From contig NZ_LQPT01000082.1 of the NCBI RefSeq assembly GCF_002102355.1, positions 1 to 64,000 of the forward strand: a DNA stretch of 64,000 bases, given 5' to 3'. The DNA comes from Mycobacterium sherrisii. Its GTDB lineage: Bacteria > Actinomycetota > Actinomycetes > Mycobacteriales > Mycobacteriaceae. The notes beneath the pieces are model-generated. The model was given only the letters and a program-made list of their open reading frames with translations. It was not told the DNA's origin and did no database searches. Below, one piece after another: positions 33,116 through 41,927 of this stretch. Both the position numbers and the translations under genes were made by a program. How positions within the stretch are numbered: position 1 is the stretch's first letter; the number at the start of each line of letters is the position of its first letter.

Positions 33116-34603
33116 TCAGCTCGGCCAGGTGTGGACCGGTTCGTTGGCGTGCATGTGGTCGCAGTACCGGCGCAGCATCTCGGCGAGCGCGGCGGGTCGG
33201 GTCATACCGCCGTCTTCCAGCGCCTGCACCGTAGCGACCTGCCAGGTGGCGCCGTTGCGGCCGGCCTTGGCGCGGCCCTCGATCACCCCGAGGAACCGCT
33301 CCCGCACTTCGGCGTCCACACCCCAGCGCCGCAATCCTTCGTGGGCGATCGGCAACAGCGTGTCGAGCACCAAGTCGGCGGCGGCCACCTCGCCCAGATC
33401 GGGCCAGTGCAGCCGGGCGCCGATCCCGTGCCGTGCCGCGGCAAGAAAATTGCCATGTGCCGCAGGGAAACTCATCTTCGTCCAGAGCGGGTTCTCGTCT
33501 TCGGAGAGCGTGCGCAGGGTGCCGTAGTAGAACGCGGAATTGGCCAGCATGTCGACGACCGTGGGACCGGCCGGCAGTACCCGATTCTCCAGCCGCAGGT
33601 GCGGGCGCGCGGCTCCGTCCACCTCCAAGACGTCGTACACCGGCCGGTTCCACCGGTACACGGTGCCGTTGTGCAGGCGCAGTTCGGGCAGCGCGGGCAC
33701 TCGCCCGGCGGCCAACTCGGCGACCGGATCCTCGTCGGACAACTCCGGGAGCAGCGAGGGGAAGTAGCGGATGTTCTCCTTGAACAGATCCAGGATCGAG
33801 GTGATCCACCGTTCGCCGAACCACACTCGGGGCCGAACGCCCTGCACCTTGAGTTCCTCCGGCCGGGTGTCGGTGGACTGGGCGAACACCTCGATGCGGG
33901 TTTCCGACCAGAGTTGATGACCGAAGAAGTATGGCGAGTTGGCGGCCAGCGCCAGCTGCGGACCGGCCATCACTTGCGCCGCATTCCAGTTAGGCGCGAA
34001 CTCCTCTGGCGCCACTTGCAAGTGCAATTGCATACTGGTGCAAGCTGATTCGGGGGCAATGGTGGCGGCTTCCCAGCTCAATGGCTCCGGACCGGAGATG
34101 CGGATCGGGATGTCCTCGCCGCGCGCACGGAAGATGGAATCGTTGAGTGCGGCGTACCTGGTCGACTCGCTCATCCAGCCGTCACGCGATAGATGCTCGG
34201 GCATCAGGGTGGGCAGAATGCCGATCATCACGATGCGGGTGCCGTCGGATCCGGCTTTGGTCTGTGCCTCGTTGAGGCTGGCGCGCACCTCGGTCTCGAG
34301 ATCGAGGACGGTGTGTCCGGGCAGCGGGCGGGGCGGCACGTTGAATTCGATGTTGTAGGCGCCCAATTCCCGCTGATATGCCGGATCCGCTATGGCGTCC
34401 AGCACGTGCCGGTTCGACATGGCGGGCTGATAGTCGCCGTCGACAAGGTTGCATTCGATTTCCATTCCGGTGAGCGGCCGGTCGGAGTCGAAACGCGACT
34501 GGGTGAGCATTGTCTCGAAGACGTCCAGACAAAGCTGCACCTTGCGCCGGTACTCCCGCCGTTGTGCGCGGTCATACGTGGTGCGCTTGACCTCTTCGCC
34601 CAC
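33116..34603 (-). CDS. Glutamate-cysteine-ligase-like protein (GCS2 family, Rv3698 homologue)
   Basis: The product of about 495 residues has the acidic metal/substrate site of the GCS2 ligases: GMEIECNLVDGDYQPAM, then ELGAYNIEFNVPPR and ESACTSMQLHLQV. The middle part has an LRLENRVLPAGPT segment. It is distinct from EgtA and belongs to a paralogous actinobacterial group whose substrate is not established. Start taken at GTG 34603 (GEEVKRTTYDRAQRR), where the family similarity begins; an in-frame start at 34639 would add 12 residues. It converges on the egt operon and diverges from glpK. Confidence 0.85.
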   Translation of the reverse strand: MGEEVKRTTYDRAQRREYRRKVQLCLDVFETMLTQSRFDSDRPLTGMEIECNLVDGDYQPAMSNRHVLDAIADPAYQRELGAYNIEFNVPPRPLPGHTVLDLETEVRASLNEAQTKAGSDGTRIVMIGILPTLMPEHLSRDGWMSESTRYAALNDSIFRARGEDIPIRISGPEPLSWEAATIAPESACTSMQLHLQVAPEEFAPNWNAAQVMAGPQLALAANSPYFFGHQLWSETRIEVFAQSTDTRPEELKVQGVRPRVWFGERWITSILDLFKENIRYFPSLLPELSDEDPVAELAAGRVPALPELRLHNGTVYRWNRPVYDVLEVDGAARPHLRLENRVLPAGPTVVDMLANSAFYYGTLRTLSEDENPLWTKMSFPAAHGNFLAAARHGIGARLHWPDLGEVAAADLVLDTLLPIAHEGLRRWGVDAEVRERFLGVIEGRAKAGRNGATWQVATVQALEDGGMTRPAALAEMLRRYCDHMHANEPVHTWPS

Positions 34604-34777
34604 ATCGCCGATGCAACAGGGTTGCCGACGGGAACGCAAGAGCGGCGCGCCCGGCGCCGCGATCCGACTCGAGCCGCACGTCGGCTTGGCGAGGCCGATT
34701 AGCTGCGGATCTGGTGGGACCGTGGCCCATCATGGACGATGGCAGGACGTGTCAGAGTTCACGACGAAGGAGAGCAG

Positions 34778-36295
34778 GTGGCTGAGTTCGTCGCAGCTAT
34801 TGACCAAGGCACCACCAGCACCCGTTGCATGATCTTCGATCACGGCGGCGCCGAGGTCGCCCGTCACCAACTCGAGCACGACCAGGTGTTGCCGCGGGCC
34901 GGCTGGGTCGAGCACAATCCGGTCGAGATCTGGGAACGCACCGCATCGGTGTTGATGTCGGTACTGAACACCTCGAAATTATCGGCGAAAGATATTGCGG
35001 CGCTGGGCATCACCAACCAACGCGAGACGACGCTGGTCTGGGACAAACGCACCGGGCGGCCGTACTACAACGCCATCGTCTGGCAGGACACCCGGACCGA
35101 CCGGATCGCGTCGGCGCTGCAGCGCGACGGCCGCGGCGACGTGATCCGGCAGAAAGCGGGCCTGCCCCCGGCCACCTATTTTTCCGGCGGCAAGCTGCAA
35201 TGGATTCTTCAGAACGTCGACGGGGTGCGTGCGGCGGCCGAGAACGGTGACGCGTTGTTCGGCACCGCGGACAGCTGGGTGCTGTGGAATCTGACCGGCG
35301 GGCCGCGGGGCGGGGTGCACGTCACCGACGTCACCAACGCGAGCCGCACCATGCTGATGGATCTCGAGACGCTGGACTGGGACGACGAGCTGTTGTCGTT
35401 CTTCTCCATTCCGCGCGCGATGCTGCCCCCGATCGCGCCCTCGTCACCGACGCAGCCCTACGGCGTGACGTTGGGCGACGGGCCGATCGGCGCCGAGGTG
35501 CCGATCACCGGGATGCTCGGTGACCAGCACGCCGCGATGGTCGGGCAGGTGTGCTTGTCGGCTGGGGAAGCGAAAAACACCTACGGCACCGGGAATTTCC
35601 TGTTGCTTAATACCGGCGAGACGATCGTGCGGTCCGACAATGGTCTGCTGACCACGGTCTGCTATCAGTTCGGCGACGCCAAACCCGTCTACGCGTTGGA
35701 GGGGTCGATCGCGGTGACCGGCTCGGCGGTGCAGTGGCTGCGCGACCAGTTGGGCATCATCAGCGGTGCCGCGCAGAGCGAATCGCTGGCCCGCGAGGTC
35801 CCCGACAACGGCGGGGTGTATTTCGTCCCGGCGTTTTCGGGGCTGTTCGCCCCGTATTGGCGATCGGATGCGCGCGGCGCGATCGTCGGCCTGTCGCGCT
35901 ACAACACCAACGCGCATCTGGCCCGCGCCACGCTGGAGGCGATCTGCTATCAGAGCCGCGATGTGGTCGACGCGATGGAAGCGGATTCCGGTGTGCGCCT
36001 TGAGGTTTTGAAGGTCGATGGCGGCATCACGCAAAACGAGCTGTGCATGCAGATCCAGGCCGACGTGCTGGGTGTCGACGTGGTGCGCCCGGTGGTCGCC
36101 GAGACCACCGCGCTGGGCGCCGCCTATGCGGCGGGCCTGGCGGTGGGTTTCTGGGCCGATCCGTCCGACCTGCGGGCCAATTGGCAGGAGGACAAACGGT
36201 GGACGCCGGCATGGAATGACGATCAGCGCGCGCAGGGGTATGCGGGTTGGCGAAAGGCGGTGCAGCGCACCCTGGACTGGGTCGACGTGTCCTAG
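34778..36295 (+). CDS. glpK: Glycerol kinase
   Basis: Phosphorylates glycerol to glycerol 3-phosphate. The 505-residue FGGY-family kinase shows [11 protein letters not shown] (phosphate-binding loop), [34 protein letters not shown] and [16 protein letters not shown] at 34778 was chosen because AAGGAGAG lies at the right distance; an ATG 13 codons upstream has no ribosome site. A strong terminator hairpin follows. Confidence 0.97.
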   Translation: MAEFVAAIDQGTTSTRCMIFDHGGAEVARHQLEHDQVLPRAGWVEHNPVEIWERTASVLMSVLNTSKLSAKDIAALGITNQRETTLVWDKRTGRPYYNAIVWQDTRTDRIASALQRDGRGDVIRQKAGLPPATYFSGGKLQWILQNVDGVRAAAENGDALFGTADSWVLWNLTGGPRGGVHVTDVTNASRTMLMDLETLDWDDELLSFFSIPRAMLPPIAPSSPTQPYGVTLGDGPIGAEVPITGMLGDQHAAMVGQVCLSAGEAKNTYGTGNFLLLNTGETIVRSDNGLLTTVCYQFGDAKPVYALEGSIAVTGSAVQWLRDQLGIISGAAQSESLAREVPDNGGVYFVPAFSGLFAPYWRSDARGAIVGLSRYNTNAHLARATLEAICYQSRDVVDAMEADSGVRLEVLKVDGGITQNELCMQIQADVLGVDVVRPVVAETTALGAAYAAGLAVGFWADPSDLRANWQEDKRWTPAWNDDQRAQGYAGWRKAVQRTLDWVDVS

Positions 36296-36298
36296 CCG

Positions 36299-36329
36299 GG
36301 TGTCCGCCGGCTCCGAGCCGGCGGACACC
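36299..36329. terminator. Bidirectional terminator between glpK and padR
   Basis: Nearly perfect inverted repeat with 13 to 15-bp arms, GGTGTCCGCCGGCTC at 36299-36313 and its complement at 36315-36329, starting 4 bases after the glpK stop. It lies between convergent genes. Confidence 0.85.
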
Positions 36330-36340
36330 GGGGGTAGGGG

Positions 36341-37099
36341 TCAGTCCTCGCCGAGAATGCCGTAGATCTCCCGCCGGGCGGTGTTGAGAATCTCGATGAT
36401 GCGCTGCTGCTGCTCGGCGGTGGCGGTGTGGGCGGATTGCGCGACCGCGCCGCACAACTGACCGACGGCCGCGCGTAGATTCAGCTGACCCGGATCCGCA
36501 CCCTCGGCGATCTCGTCCCACGGTGGGGTTGCGATCTTCTCGGCCGCCGCCCGTCCTTCCTCCGTCAGCTCGAACAGCTTTTTGCTGCCGTCGGTTTGGT
36601 TCGCGGTGACCAGTCCTTCGTCATCCAGCAGTTGCAGCGTCGGGTACACCGACCCGGGGCTGGGCTTCCAGATTCCGTTGCTGCGTTCGGCGATCTGCTG
36701 AATCATCTCGTAGCCGTGCATGGGCCGCTCGGCCAGCAGCGTCAGGATGGCGGCCCGGACGTCGCCGCGTCGTCCGCGGCCACCGCCACGGCGAAATCCG
36801 CCGCGTCGTCCGCCGGGGCCGAACCCGAAGCCCGGCCCGAAGCCCGGTCCGAAGGCGGGGCCGAACCCGGCACCGAAGCCGGGACCGAAGCCGCCGTCGC
36901 CGGCGTGCTCGCGCAGGTTGTCGAAGAATTCCCGGCGACCCTGCCGCCGGGCCAGGTGCAACGCGCGCCGGCCAGCGCGGCCGGTGGGTGCACCCAGTCC
37001 CGTCACGGGCCCGAGAGTGGGTCCGTGGTGACCGGGGCCGAAGCCGAATTTGTGGTGACCGGGGAATGGGTGGTCATCGGGGGTGAATGGAGTGTTCAT
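36341..37099 (-). CDS. PadR-family transcriptional regulator with a Gly/Phe-rich N-terminal region
   Basis: The 252-residue protein has two parts. Residues 1-110 are low-complexity: a His/Pro stretch, a basic patch, then FGPGFGAGFGPAFGPGFG and a GRRGGFRRGGGRGRRG block. Residues about 112-195 form the PadR winged helix (AAILTLLAERPMHGYEMIQ, then GSVYPTLQLLDDEGLV), followed by a helical tail likely used for dimers. ATG at 37099. An AT-rich palindrome lies about 65 bases upstream, suggesting autoregulation. No obvious target gene is adjacent. Confidence 0.9.
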   Translation of the reverse strand: MNTPFTPDDHPFPGHHKFGFGPGHHGPTLGPVTGLGAPTGRAGRRALHLARRQGRREFFDNLREHAGDGGFGPGFGAGFGPAFGPGFGPGFGFGPGGRRGGFRRGGGRGRRGDVRAAILTLLAERPMHGYEMIQQIAERSNGIWKPSPGSVYPTLQLLDDEGLVTANQTDGSKKLFELTEEGRAAAEKIATPPWDEIAEGADPGQLNLRAAVGQLCGAVAQSAHTATAEQQQRIIEILNTARREIYGILGED

Positions 37100-37162
37100 A
37101 GTTTGGTCCTCAATGTTTTCGGGGGAGGCGCTTTCCGCGCGCTCCGTGCTCACGTGAATATC

Positions 37163-37174
37163 ACGATATATCGT
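37163..37174. promoter_or_regulatory. Palindromic operator candidate upstream of the PadR gene
   Basis: ACGATATATCGT, a perfect 12-base palindrome, followed 8 bases later by a related half-site TCGTGAT. It lies in a short AT-rich island in otherwise G+C-rich DNA, between the PadR gene and the divergent membrane gene. This resembles AT-rich dyads bound by PadR-type repressors. Confidence 0.6.
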
Positions 37175-37249
37175 AACCGGTCGTGATGCAACGGTCCGTC
37201 TCGACAGCGCCTCGTTTGTGCCCGCCGGGGGACGGGTACGGACTCCCGG

Positions 37250-37639
37250 ATGAATGCAAAGAACTCCGACGTGAGGTTCGGCCGCACCGGAGGGACGACC
37301 CAGGATCCGGGGCGCGAGGGCGGCCCGGACCGTCCCGTGCGGACGTGGGTGAACTGGGGGTTGGCGTTCTCGACGGTCCCCGCCGCCGCGATCGTCATGC
37401 TTTTCGCGCTCGGCGCGGTGATGAGCACCGACGGGTGCACCCAACGCACCTGTCCGAACCTGGGTCGCGGCGGAATCGACTTCGGGGTTGCGTTTTACGG
37501 GGCGCCGCTGGTTGCCTTCGTAGTCATCCTGGTGTCGTTTTTCACCGCCAAACACCGCGGCGGGATTGCGGTGCCCCTGGTCGGCTGGGCGCTGTTGGTC
37601 GCCGACGTCGCGCTGATGGCGGCCGCGGTCGCGCACTAG
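37250..37639 (+). CDS. Three-pass membrane protein, function unknown
   Basis: The 129-residue protein has a polar N-terminus, then three hydrophobic segments (about residues 40-62, 80-102 and 105-128). Two Cys in STDGCTQRTC lie in the loop after the first segment and could form a disulfide on the outside. It is divergent from the PadR gene and shares the region with the palindrome, so it could be a PadR target. No family recognised. Confidence 0.7.
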   Translation: MNAKNSDVRFGRTGGTTQDPGREGGPDRPVRTWVNWGLAFSTVPAAAIVMLFALGAVMSTDGCTQRTCPNLGRGGIDFGVAFYGAPLVAFVVILVSFFTAKHRGGIAVPLVGWALLVADVALMAAAVAH

Positions 37640-37651
37640 CGCAGCGCCGCG

Positions 37652-38533
37652 TCAGGACGGCGGCGAGAAGCCGCCGGGTCGTTGTTCCTGCGGCTGCGCG
37701 ACCTGCGGTGCCGGCTGGGACGCGGCCGGCCCGGGGTACGGGGGTGCCGGCGCCCAAGGACCGGGCGGCGAGCCCGCCGGCCCGGGTGGCATCGCGGGCC
37801 GCAGCCGCGCCAGCTCGCGGCGGTGCCGTTCGGCCAGGACGGCGGCCAGAACCAGCTCCGGTGGGGCGCCGGGCGGCGGTGGTGGTGCGATGCGCGACAC
37901 CACGTCTCCGGCGATCCGATACGACATCTGTAGCCGTAGCTGCGGTTCGAGTCGCGATGCGCGAGAAAGGAATTGGCGTGCCAGTTCGGCTCGACCGGCG
38001 TCGAGGTTGGACAGTTGCAACGACGCGGCCCACCACGCCAAGGACGGCGGCATAGCGGGCGGCGGTGCGAGCCGCGGTCCGCGCTCACTGACGACCACGG
38101 TGCCGGCGAAGATGTCACCGATCCGCTTGGCCTTGGACGACAGGATGCTTGAGATCACCGCGGGGCTGCCGGCGAGCATCCAGATCTCCACCAGTGCTGC
38201 CAACGCGCGAAAGAGCGCCTGCCGGAACCGTTCCGGGCCGCCGTCGTCGGACACGACGCGCAGCCCCATGATGACCTTGCCGACCGACCTTCCGCGAGTC
38301 GCCGTTTCGAACACCATCGGGTATCCGACCAGCACCACCACGGTGAAGATGATCAGGATGGCGGCGCTGAGCGCGCCGTCGAACTGGGTCAGGGTGGCCG
38401 CCCACAGCATCAGCCCGATCACATAGAGAAGGAACACCATGATGATGTCGATCAGTGCGCTCAATGCGCGCACCGGCAACTGGGCGATCTGCACATCGAG
38501 CACCACCGCGTCCCCGGTCACCACCTCCGACAT
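37652..38533 (-). CDS. RDD-family membrane protein (Rv3695 homologue)
   Basis: The 293-residue protein has the RDD signature region: VRALSALIDIIMVFLL with the conserved Arg and Asp at the first membrane segment, further hydrophobic segments to about residue 90, then RGRSVGKVIMGLRVV. The second half is soluble, with an amphipathic helical part and a Pro-rich C-terminus. Start ATG 38533 (MSEVVTGDAVVLDVQ). Divergent from the SpoIIM gene; both belong to the MoxR-associated cluster conserved in mycobacteria. Confidence 0.9.
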   Translation of the reverse strand: MSEVVTGDAVVLDVQIAQLPVRALSALIDIIMVFLLYVIGLMLWAATLTQFDGALSAAILIIFTVVVLVGYPMVFETATRGRSVGKVIMGLRVVSDDGGPERFRQALFRALAALVEIWMLAGSPAVISSILSSKAKRIGDIFAGTVVVSERGPRLAPPPAMPPSLAWWAASLQLSNLDAGRAELARQFLSRASRLEPQLRLQMSYRIAGDVVSRIAPPPPPGAPPELVLAAVLAERHRRELARLRPAMPPGPAGSPPGPWAPAPPYPGPAASQPAPQVAQPQEQRPGGFSPPS

Positions 38534-38610
38534 AACTCCGAACGGTACAGGTCGTCCGCGTCTGACCGGCCGGCCTCGGCTATCCGGCAACTGCGATTAG
38601 GCTGCCCAAG

Positions 38611-39612
38611 GTGGACGTCGACGCATTCGTGCTGGCCCATCGCGGCACCTGGGACCGGCTCGACCAACTGATCAAGAGGCGCAGATCGCTGACGGGCGCG
38701 GAAGTCGACGAGCTCGTCGAGCTGTATCAGCGAGTCTCGACCCATCTGTCGATGTTGCGGTCGGCCAGCACGCTCGGATCGGATTCGCTGACGATCGGTC
38801 GGCTGTCCAGCCTGATCGCCCGGGCCCGCTCGGCGGTGACGGGCGCGCATGCGCCGGTGACCAGCGCGTTCGCCCGGTTCTGGACGGTGTCATTCCCGGT
38901 CGTCGCCTACCGCGGCTGGCGCTGGTGGGTGGGCACCGCCGCGGCGTTCTTCGCGGTCGCGGCGATCATCGCGGTGTGGGTGGCTACCAACCCCGAGGTG
39001 CAGTCGGCGATCGGAACCCCAAGCGACATCGACCAATTGGTGAACCACGACGTCGCCTCCTACTACAGCGAACACCCGGCCGCGGCGTTCGCGTTGCAAG
39101 TCTGGGTGAACAACTCCTGGGTGTCCGCGCAGTGCATCGCGTTCGCGGTACTGCTGGGTCTACCGATCCCGATCGTGCTGTTCCAGAACGCCGCGAACCT
39201 GGGGCTGATCGCGGGCTTGATGTTTCACGCGGGCAAGGGCGCCATCTTGTTGGGCCTGCTGATTCCGCACGGACTGTTGGAGCTGACCGCGGTGTTTCTC
39301 GCCGGGTCGGCGGGAATGCGACTGGGCTGGTCGGTGATTGCGCCGGGTGACCGCCCCCGCGGGCAGGTCCTGGCCGAGCAGGGTCGGGCCGTGGTGTCGG
39401 TCGCGGTGGGACTGGTCGGCGTGCTGTTGGTCTCGGGTCTGATCGAGGCTCTCGTGACACCGTCACCGCTGCCGACGGTCGTCCGCATCGGCATCGGGAT
39501 CGGCGCCGAGGCGGCGTTTCTGTCGTATGTCATCTATTTCGGGCGTCGCGCCGCGAGAGCGGGGGAGACGGGTGACATCGACGATGCCCCCGACGTCGTC
39601 CCGACGAGCTGA
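38611..39612 (+). CDS. SpoIIM/DUF95-family membrane protein (Rv3694c homologue)
   Basis: The 333-residue integral membrane protein has a soluble helical N-terminus (about 100 residues), then five or so membrane segments. The SpoIIM motifs NNSWVSAQCIAFAVLLG and IPHGLLELTAVFLAGSAG are clear. The family takes its name from the sporulation protein of Bacillus, but in actinobacteria it accompanies DUF58/MoxR/RDD proteins and has no sporulation role. GTG start. It ends 3 bases before the convergent DUF58 stop. Confidence 0.92.
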   Translation: MDVDAFVLAHRGTWDRLDQLIKRRRSLTGAEVDELVELYQRVSTHLSMLRSASTLGSDSLTIGRLSSLIARARSAVTGAHAPVTSAFARFWTVSFPVVAYRGWRWWVGTAAAFFAVAAIIAVWVATNPEVQSAIGTPSDIDQLVNHDVASYYSEHPAAAFALQVWVNNSWVSAQCIAFAVLLGLPIPIVLFQNAANLGLIAGLMFHAGKGAILLGLLIPHGLLELTAVFLAGSAGMRLGWSVIAPGDRPRGQVLAEQGRAVVSVAVGLVGVLLVSGLIEALVTPSPLPTVVRIGIGIGAEAAFLSYVIYFGRRAARAGETGDIDDAPDVVPTS

Positions 39613-39615
39613 CTT

Positions 39616-40950
39616 CTACAGGCGCCCTGTCGCCTTCATCGCCAGATAGCGGTCGGCCAGCGTGGGCGCCAGTTCGGTGGGCGGCGCGTCGACCACTTCC
39701 ACCCCGATCTGGCGCAACCGGGTTGCGATGGCACGGCGGTCGTTGCGGGATTTCTCCGCGGCCCCCGCGTCGTACACGGCGGCGGCATCCGAACGCCCGG
39801 TAGCCATTTGGTCGACCCGCGGATCGGAGGCGGCGGCGATGAGCAGATGGTGCTTAGCCGACAGCTGCGGCAGCACCGGCAGCAGACCCTCGTCGAGCGC
39901 GCTGGCGTTGAAGTCGGTCAGCAACACCACCAGTGCGCGTCGGCGGATGCGCCGGGTAATGGCCGCAACCATTGCGCGCCAATCGGATTCGACGAGCGTC
40001 GGCTGCAGCGGAGCCATGGCGTCGACGAATTGGGCGAGCACCTCGGTGCGCGATGCGCCGAACACGCCGGCTCGGCTCACCCGGTCGTGAGCCAGGAAGT
40101 CGACGTGGTCGCCGGCCCGGGATGCCAGCGCGGCCAACAGCAGCGCCGCATCCATCGACCAGTCGAGCCGTGGCCATCCCGCGGGGTCGGCCCCCGGACC
40201 AGAAGAGGTCGGGTCGACGCCGACCCGACCCGCTGCCATGCGCCCGGTGTCGAGCACGATCACCACCCGACGGTCGCGCTCGGGGCGCCAAGTGCGGACC
40301 ATCACGTCGGCGCGTCGCGCCGACGCCCGCCAGTCGATCGAGCGCACATCGTCGCCCACGACATATTCGCGCAGCGAATCGAATTCGGTGCCCTGCCCGC
40401 GGATCAGGGTGGGCAGCAGCCCGTCGATCTCGCGCAGTTTGGCCAGTCGCGACGGCAGGTGTTTGCGCGATAGGAACGGGGGCAGCACCCGGACCTGCCC
40501 GGGCACCGGCCGCGACGACTGCCGCCCGGCCAGCCCGAGCGGGCCGATGGATCGGGCCGTGACGACGGCCGCGCGTTGATCGCAGCGCCGCACCGGTCGC
40601 AGTTGGGTCTGGATCCGCTGGTCTTGGCCGGGCCTGATTTTTACCGGGTGGATGCGGGGCGTGGCGCGCGCACTGGGTGACCAGGCGTCGCGCACCTGCC
40701 CGCGAAAGCGGCGTGTCCCGTCGTTGTGAATTTCCAGAGTCACGTCGACCGGCTGGCCAAGACGGGCCGAGCTGTCCGGTGATCGGATGTAGCGCAGCCG
40801 CCGGGGGCTCGCCGCCAGGGCGATATCGATCGCCACCGCCATCGCCAGTGCCGCCAGCAATACTTCGAAAACTCTTGCCGGCCAAGGGGAAAGCGCGATC
40901 GGTATGACGCCCAACAGCGCCACCAGGCCGGTGCGTCCGGTCAGGATCAC
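39616..40950 (-). CDS. DUF58-domain protein (Rv3693 homologue)
   Basis: The 444-residue protein has two N-terminal membrane segments (about residues 8-50), a beta-sandwich part, then the DUF58 domain with GTEFDSLREYVVGDDVRSIDWRASAR and a von Willebrand A-like C-terminal half (VVIVLDTGRM, containing a partial MIDAS motif). DUF58 proteins are usual partners of MoxR ATPases. The GTG start overlaps the moxR2 stop by one base. Confidence 0.92.
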   Translation of the reverse strand: MILTGRTGLVALLGVIPIALSPWPARVFEVLLAALAMAVAIDIALAASPRRLRYIRSPDSSARLGQPVDVTLEIHNDGTRRFRGQVRDAWSPSARATPRIHPVKIRPGQDQRIQTQLRPVRRCDQRAAVVTARSIGPLGLAGRQSSRPVPGQVRVLPPFLSRKHLPSRLAKLREIDGLLPTLIRGQGTEFDSLREYVVGDDVRSIDWRASARRADVMVRTWRPERDRRVVIVLDTGRMAAGRVGVDPTSSGPGADPAGWPRLDWSMDAALLLAALASRAGDHVDFLAHDRVSRAGVFGASRTEVLAQFVDAMAPLQPTLVESDWRAMVAAITRRIRRRALVVLLTDFNASALDEGLLPVLPQLSAKHHLLIAAASDPRVDQMATGRSDAAAVYDAGAAEKSRNDRRAIATRLRQIGVEVVDAPPTELAPTLADRYLAMKATGRL

Positions 40951-41927
40951 TAGCGGGGCACCGGAACCGACGCCAAGATTCCGTCGAGCACGCCGTCGGG
41001 CGTGGCTCCCTCGAGCTCGGCCTCGGGGCGCAGCATCACCCGGTGCCGCAGCGTCGGCCGGGCCATCGCCTTGACGTCATCGGGGGTGACGTAGTTACGC
41101 CCGGACAGCCATGCCCAGGAGCGGGCCGTGCCCAGCAGGGCGGTGGCCCCGCGCGGCGAGACGCCGAGTTGCAGTGCGGGGGAGGACCGGGTGGCGCCGA
41201 CGATGTCGACGATATAGCCCAACACCTCGTCGGCGATGAGAACTTGTTGCACCGCTTGCCGACCGGCCGCCAGCTCGGCGGGTCCGGCCACCGGTTTGAT
41301 GGCCGACAGGTCGCGGGGATCGAAGCCGTGTGCGTGCCGGTTGAGAATAGCGATCTCGGCGTCTCGCGGCGGCAATGTCACGTTCAGTTTGAGCAGGAAA
41401 CGGTCGAGCTGGGCCTCCGGCAGCTGGTAGGTGCCCTCGTATTCGACGGGGTTCTGGGTAGCCGCGACGATGAATGGGTCTGGTAATGCCCGGGATTCAC
41501 CTTCCACGCTGACCTGACGCTCCTCCATCGCTTCGAGCAGTGCGGCCTGGGTTTTGGGCGGGGTGCGGTTGATCTCGTCCGCCAACAGCAGGTTGGTGAA
41601 CACCGGTCCCGGGCGAAACACGAATGCGGCGGTGCGGGCGTCGTAGACCAGGGAGCCGGTAACATCACCGGGCATCAGATCGGGAGTGAACTGCACCCGT
41701 TTGAACTCCAACTGCAGTGCCGCGGACAGGGCGCGGACCAGAAGCGTTTTGGCCACTCCCGGAACACCTTCCAGCAGCACATGCCCGCGGCACAGCAACG
41801 CGATCACCAGGCCGCTGATCACTCCTTCTTGTCCCACAACGGCTTTGGCGAGCTCGCCGCGCAGTGCCAGCAGGGCATCTCGCGCGGAGTCGGTGGTGGA
41901 GGTTTGAGCGATCGGAGATTGCGTCAC
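40950..41927 (-). CDS. moxR2: MoxR-family AAA+ ATPase
   Basis: Chaperone-like ATPase thought to act on VWA/DUF58 partners. The 325-residue protein has Walker A EGVPGVAKT, Walker B LLADEINRTPPKTQ, the sensor 1 region VAATQNPVEYEGTY and the C-terminal lid with GVSPRGATALL. GTG start at 41927 overlaps the stop of the upstream DUF4350 gene (GTGA). Corresponds to Rv3692. Confidence 0.95.
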   Translation of the reverse strand: MTQSPIAQTSTTDSARDALLALRGELAKAVVGQEGVISGLVIALLCRGHVLLEGVPGVAKTLLVRALSAALQLEFKRVQFTPDLMPGDVTGSLVYDARTAAFVFRPGPVFTNLLLADEINRTPPKTQAALLEAMEERQVSVEGESRALPDPFIVAATQNPVEYEGTYQLPEAQLDRFLLKLNVTLPPRDAEIAILNRHAHGFDPRDLSAIKPVAGPAELAAGRQAVQQVLIADEVLGYIVDIVGATRSSPALQLGVSPRGATALLGTARSWAWLSGRNYVTPDDVKAMARPTLRHRVMLRPEAELEGATPDGVLDGILASVPVPR

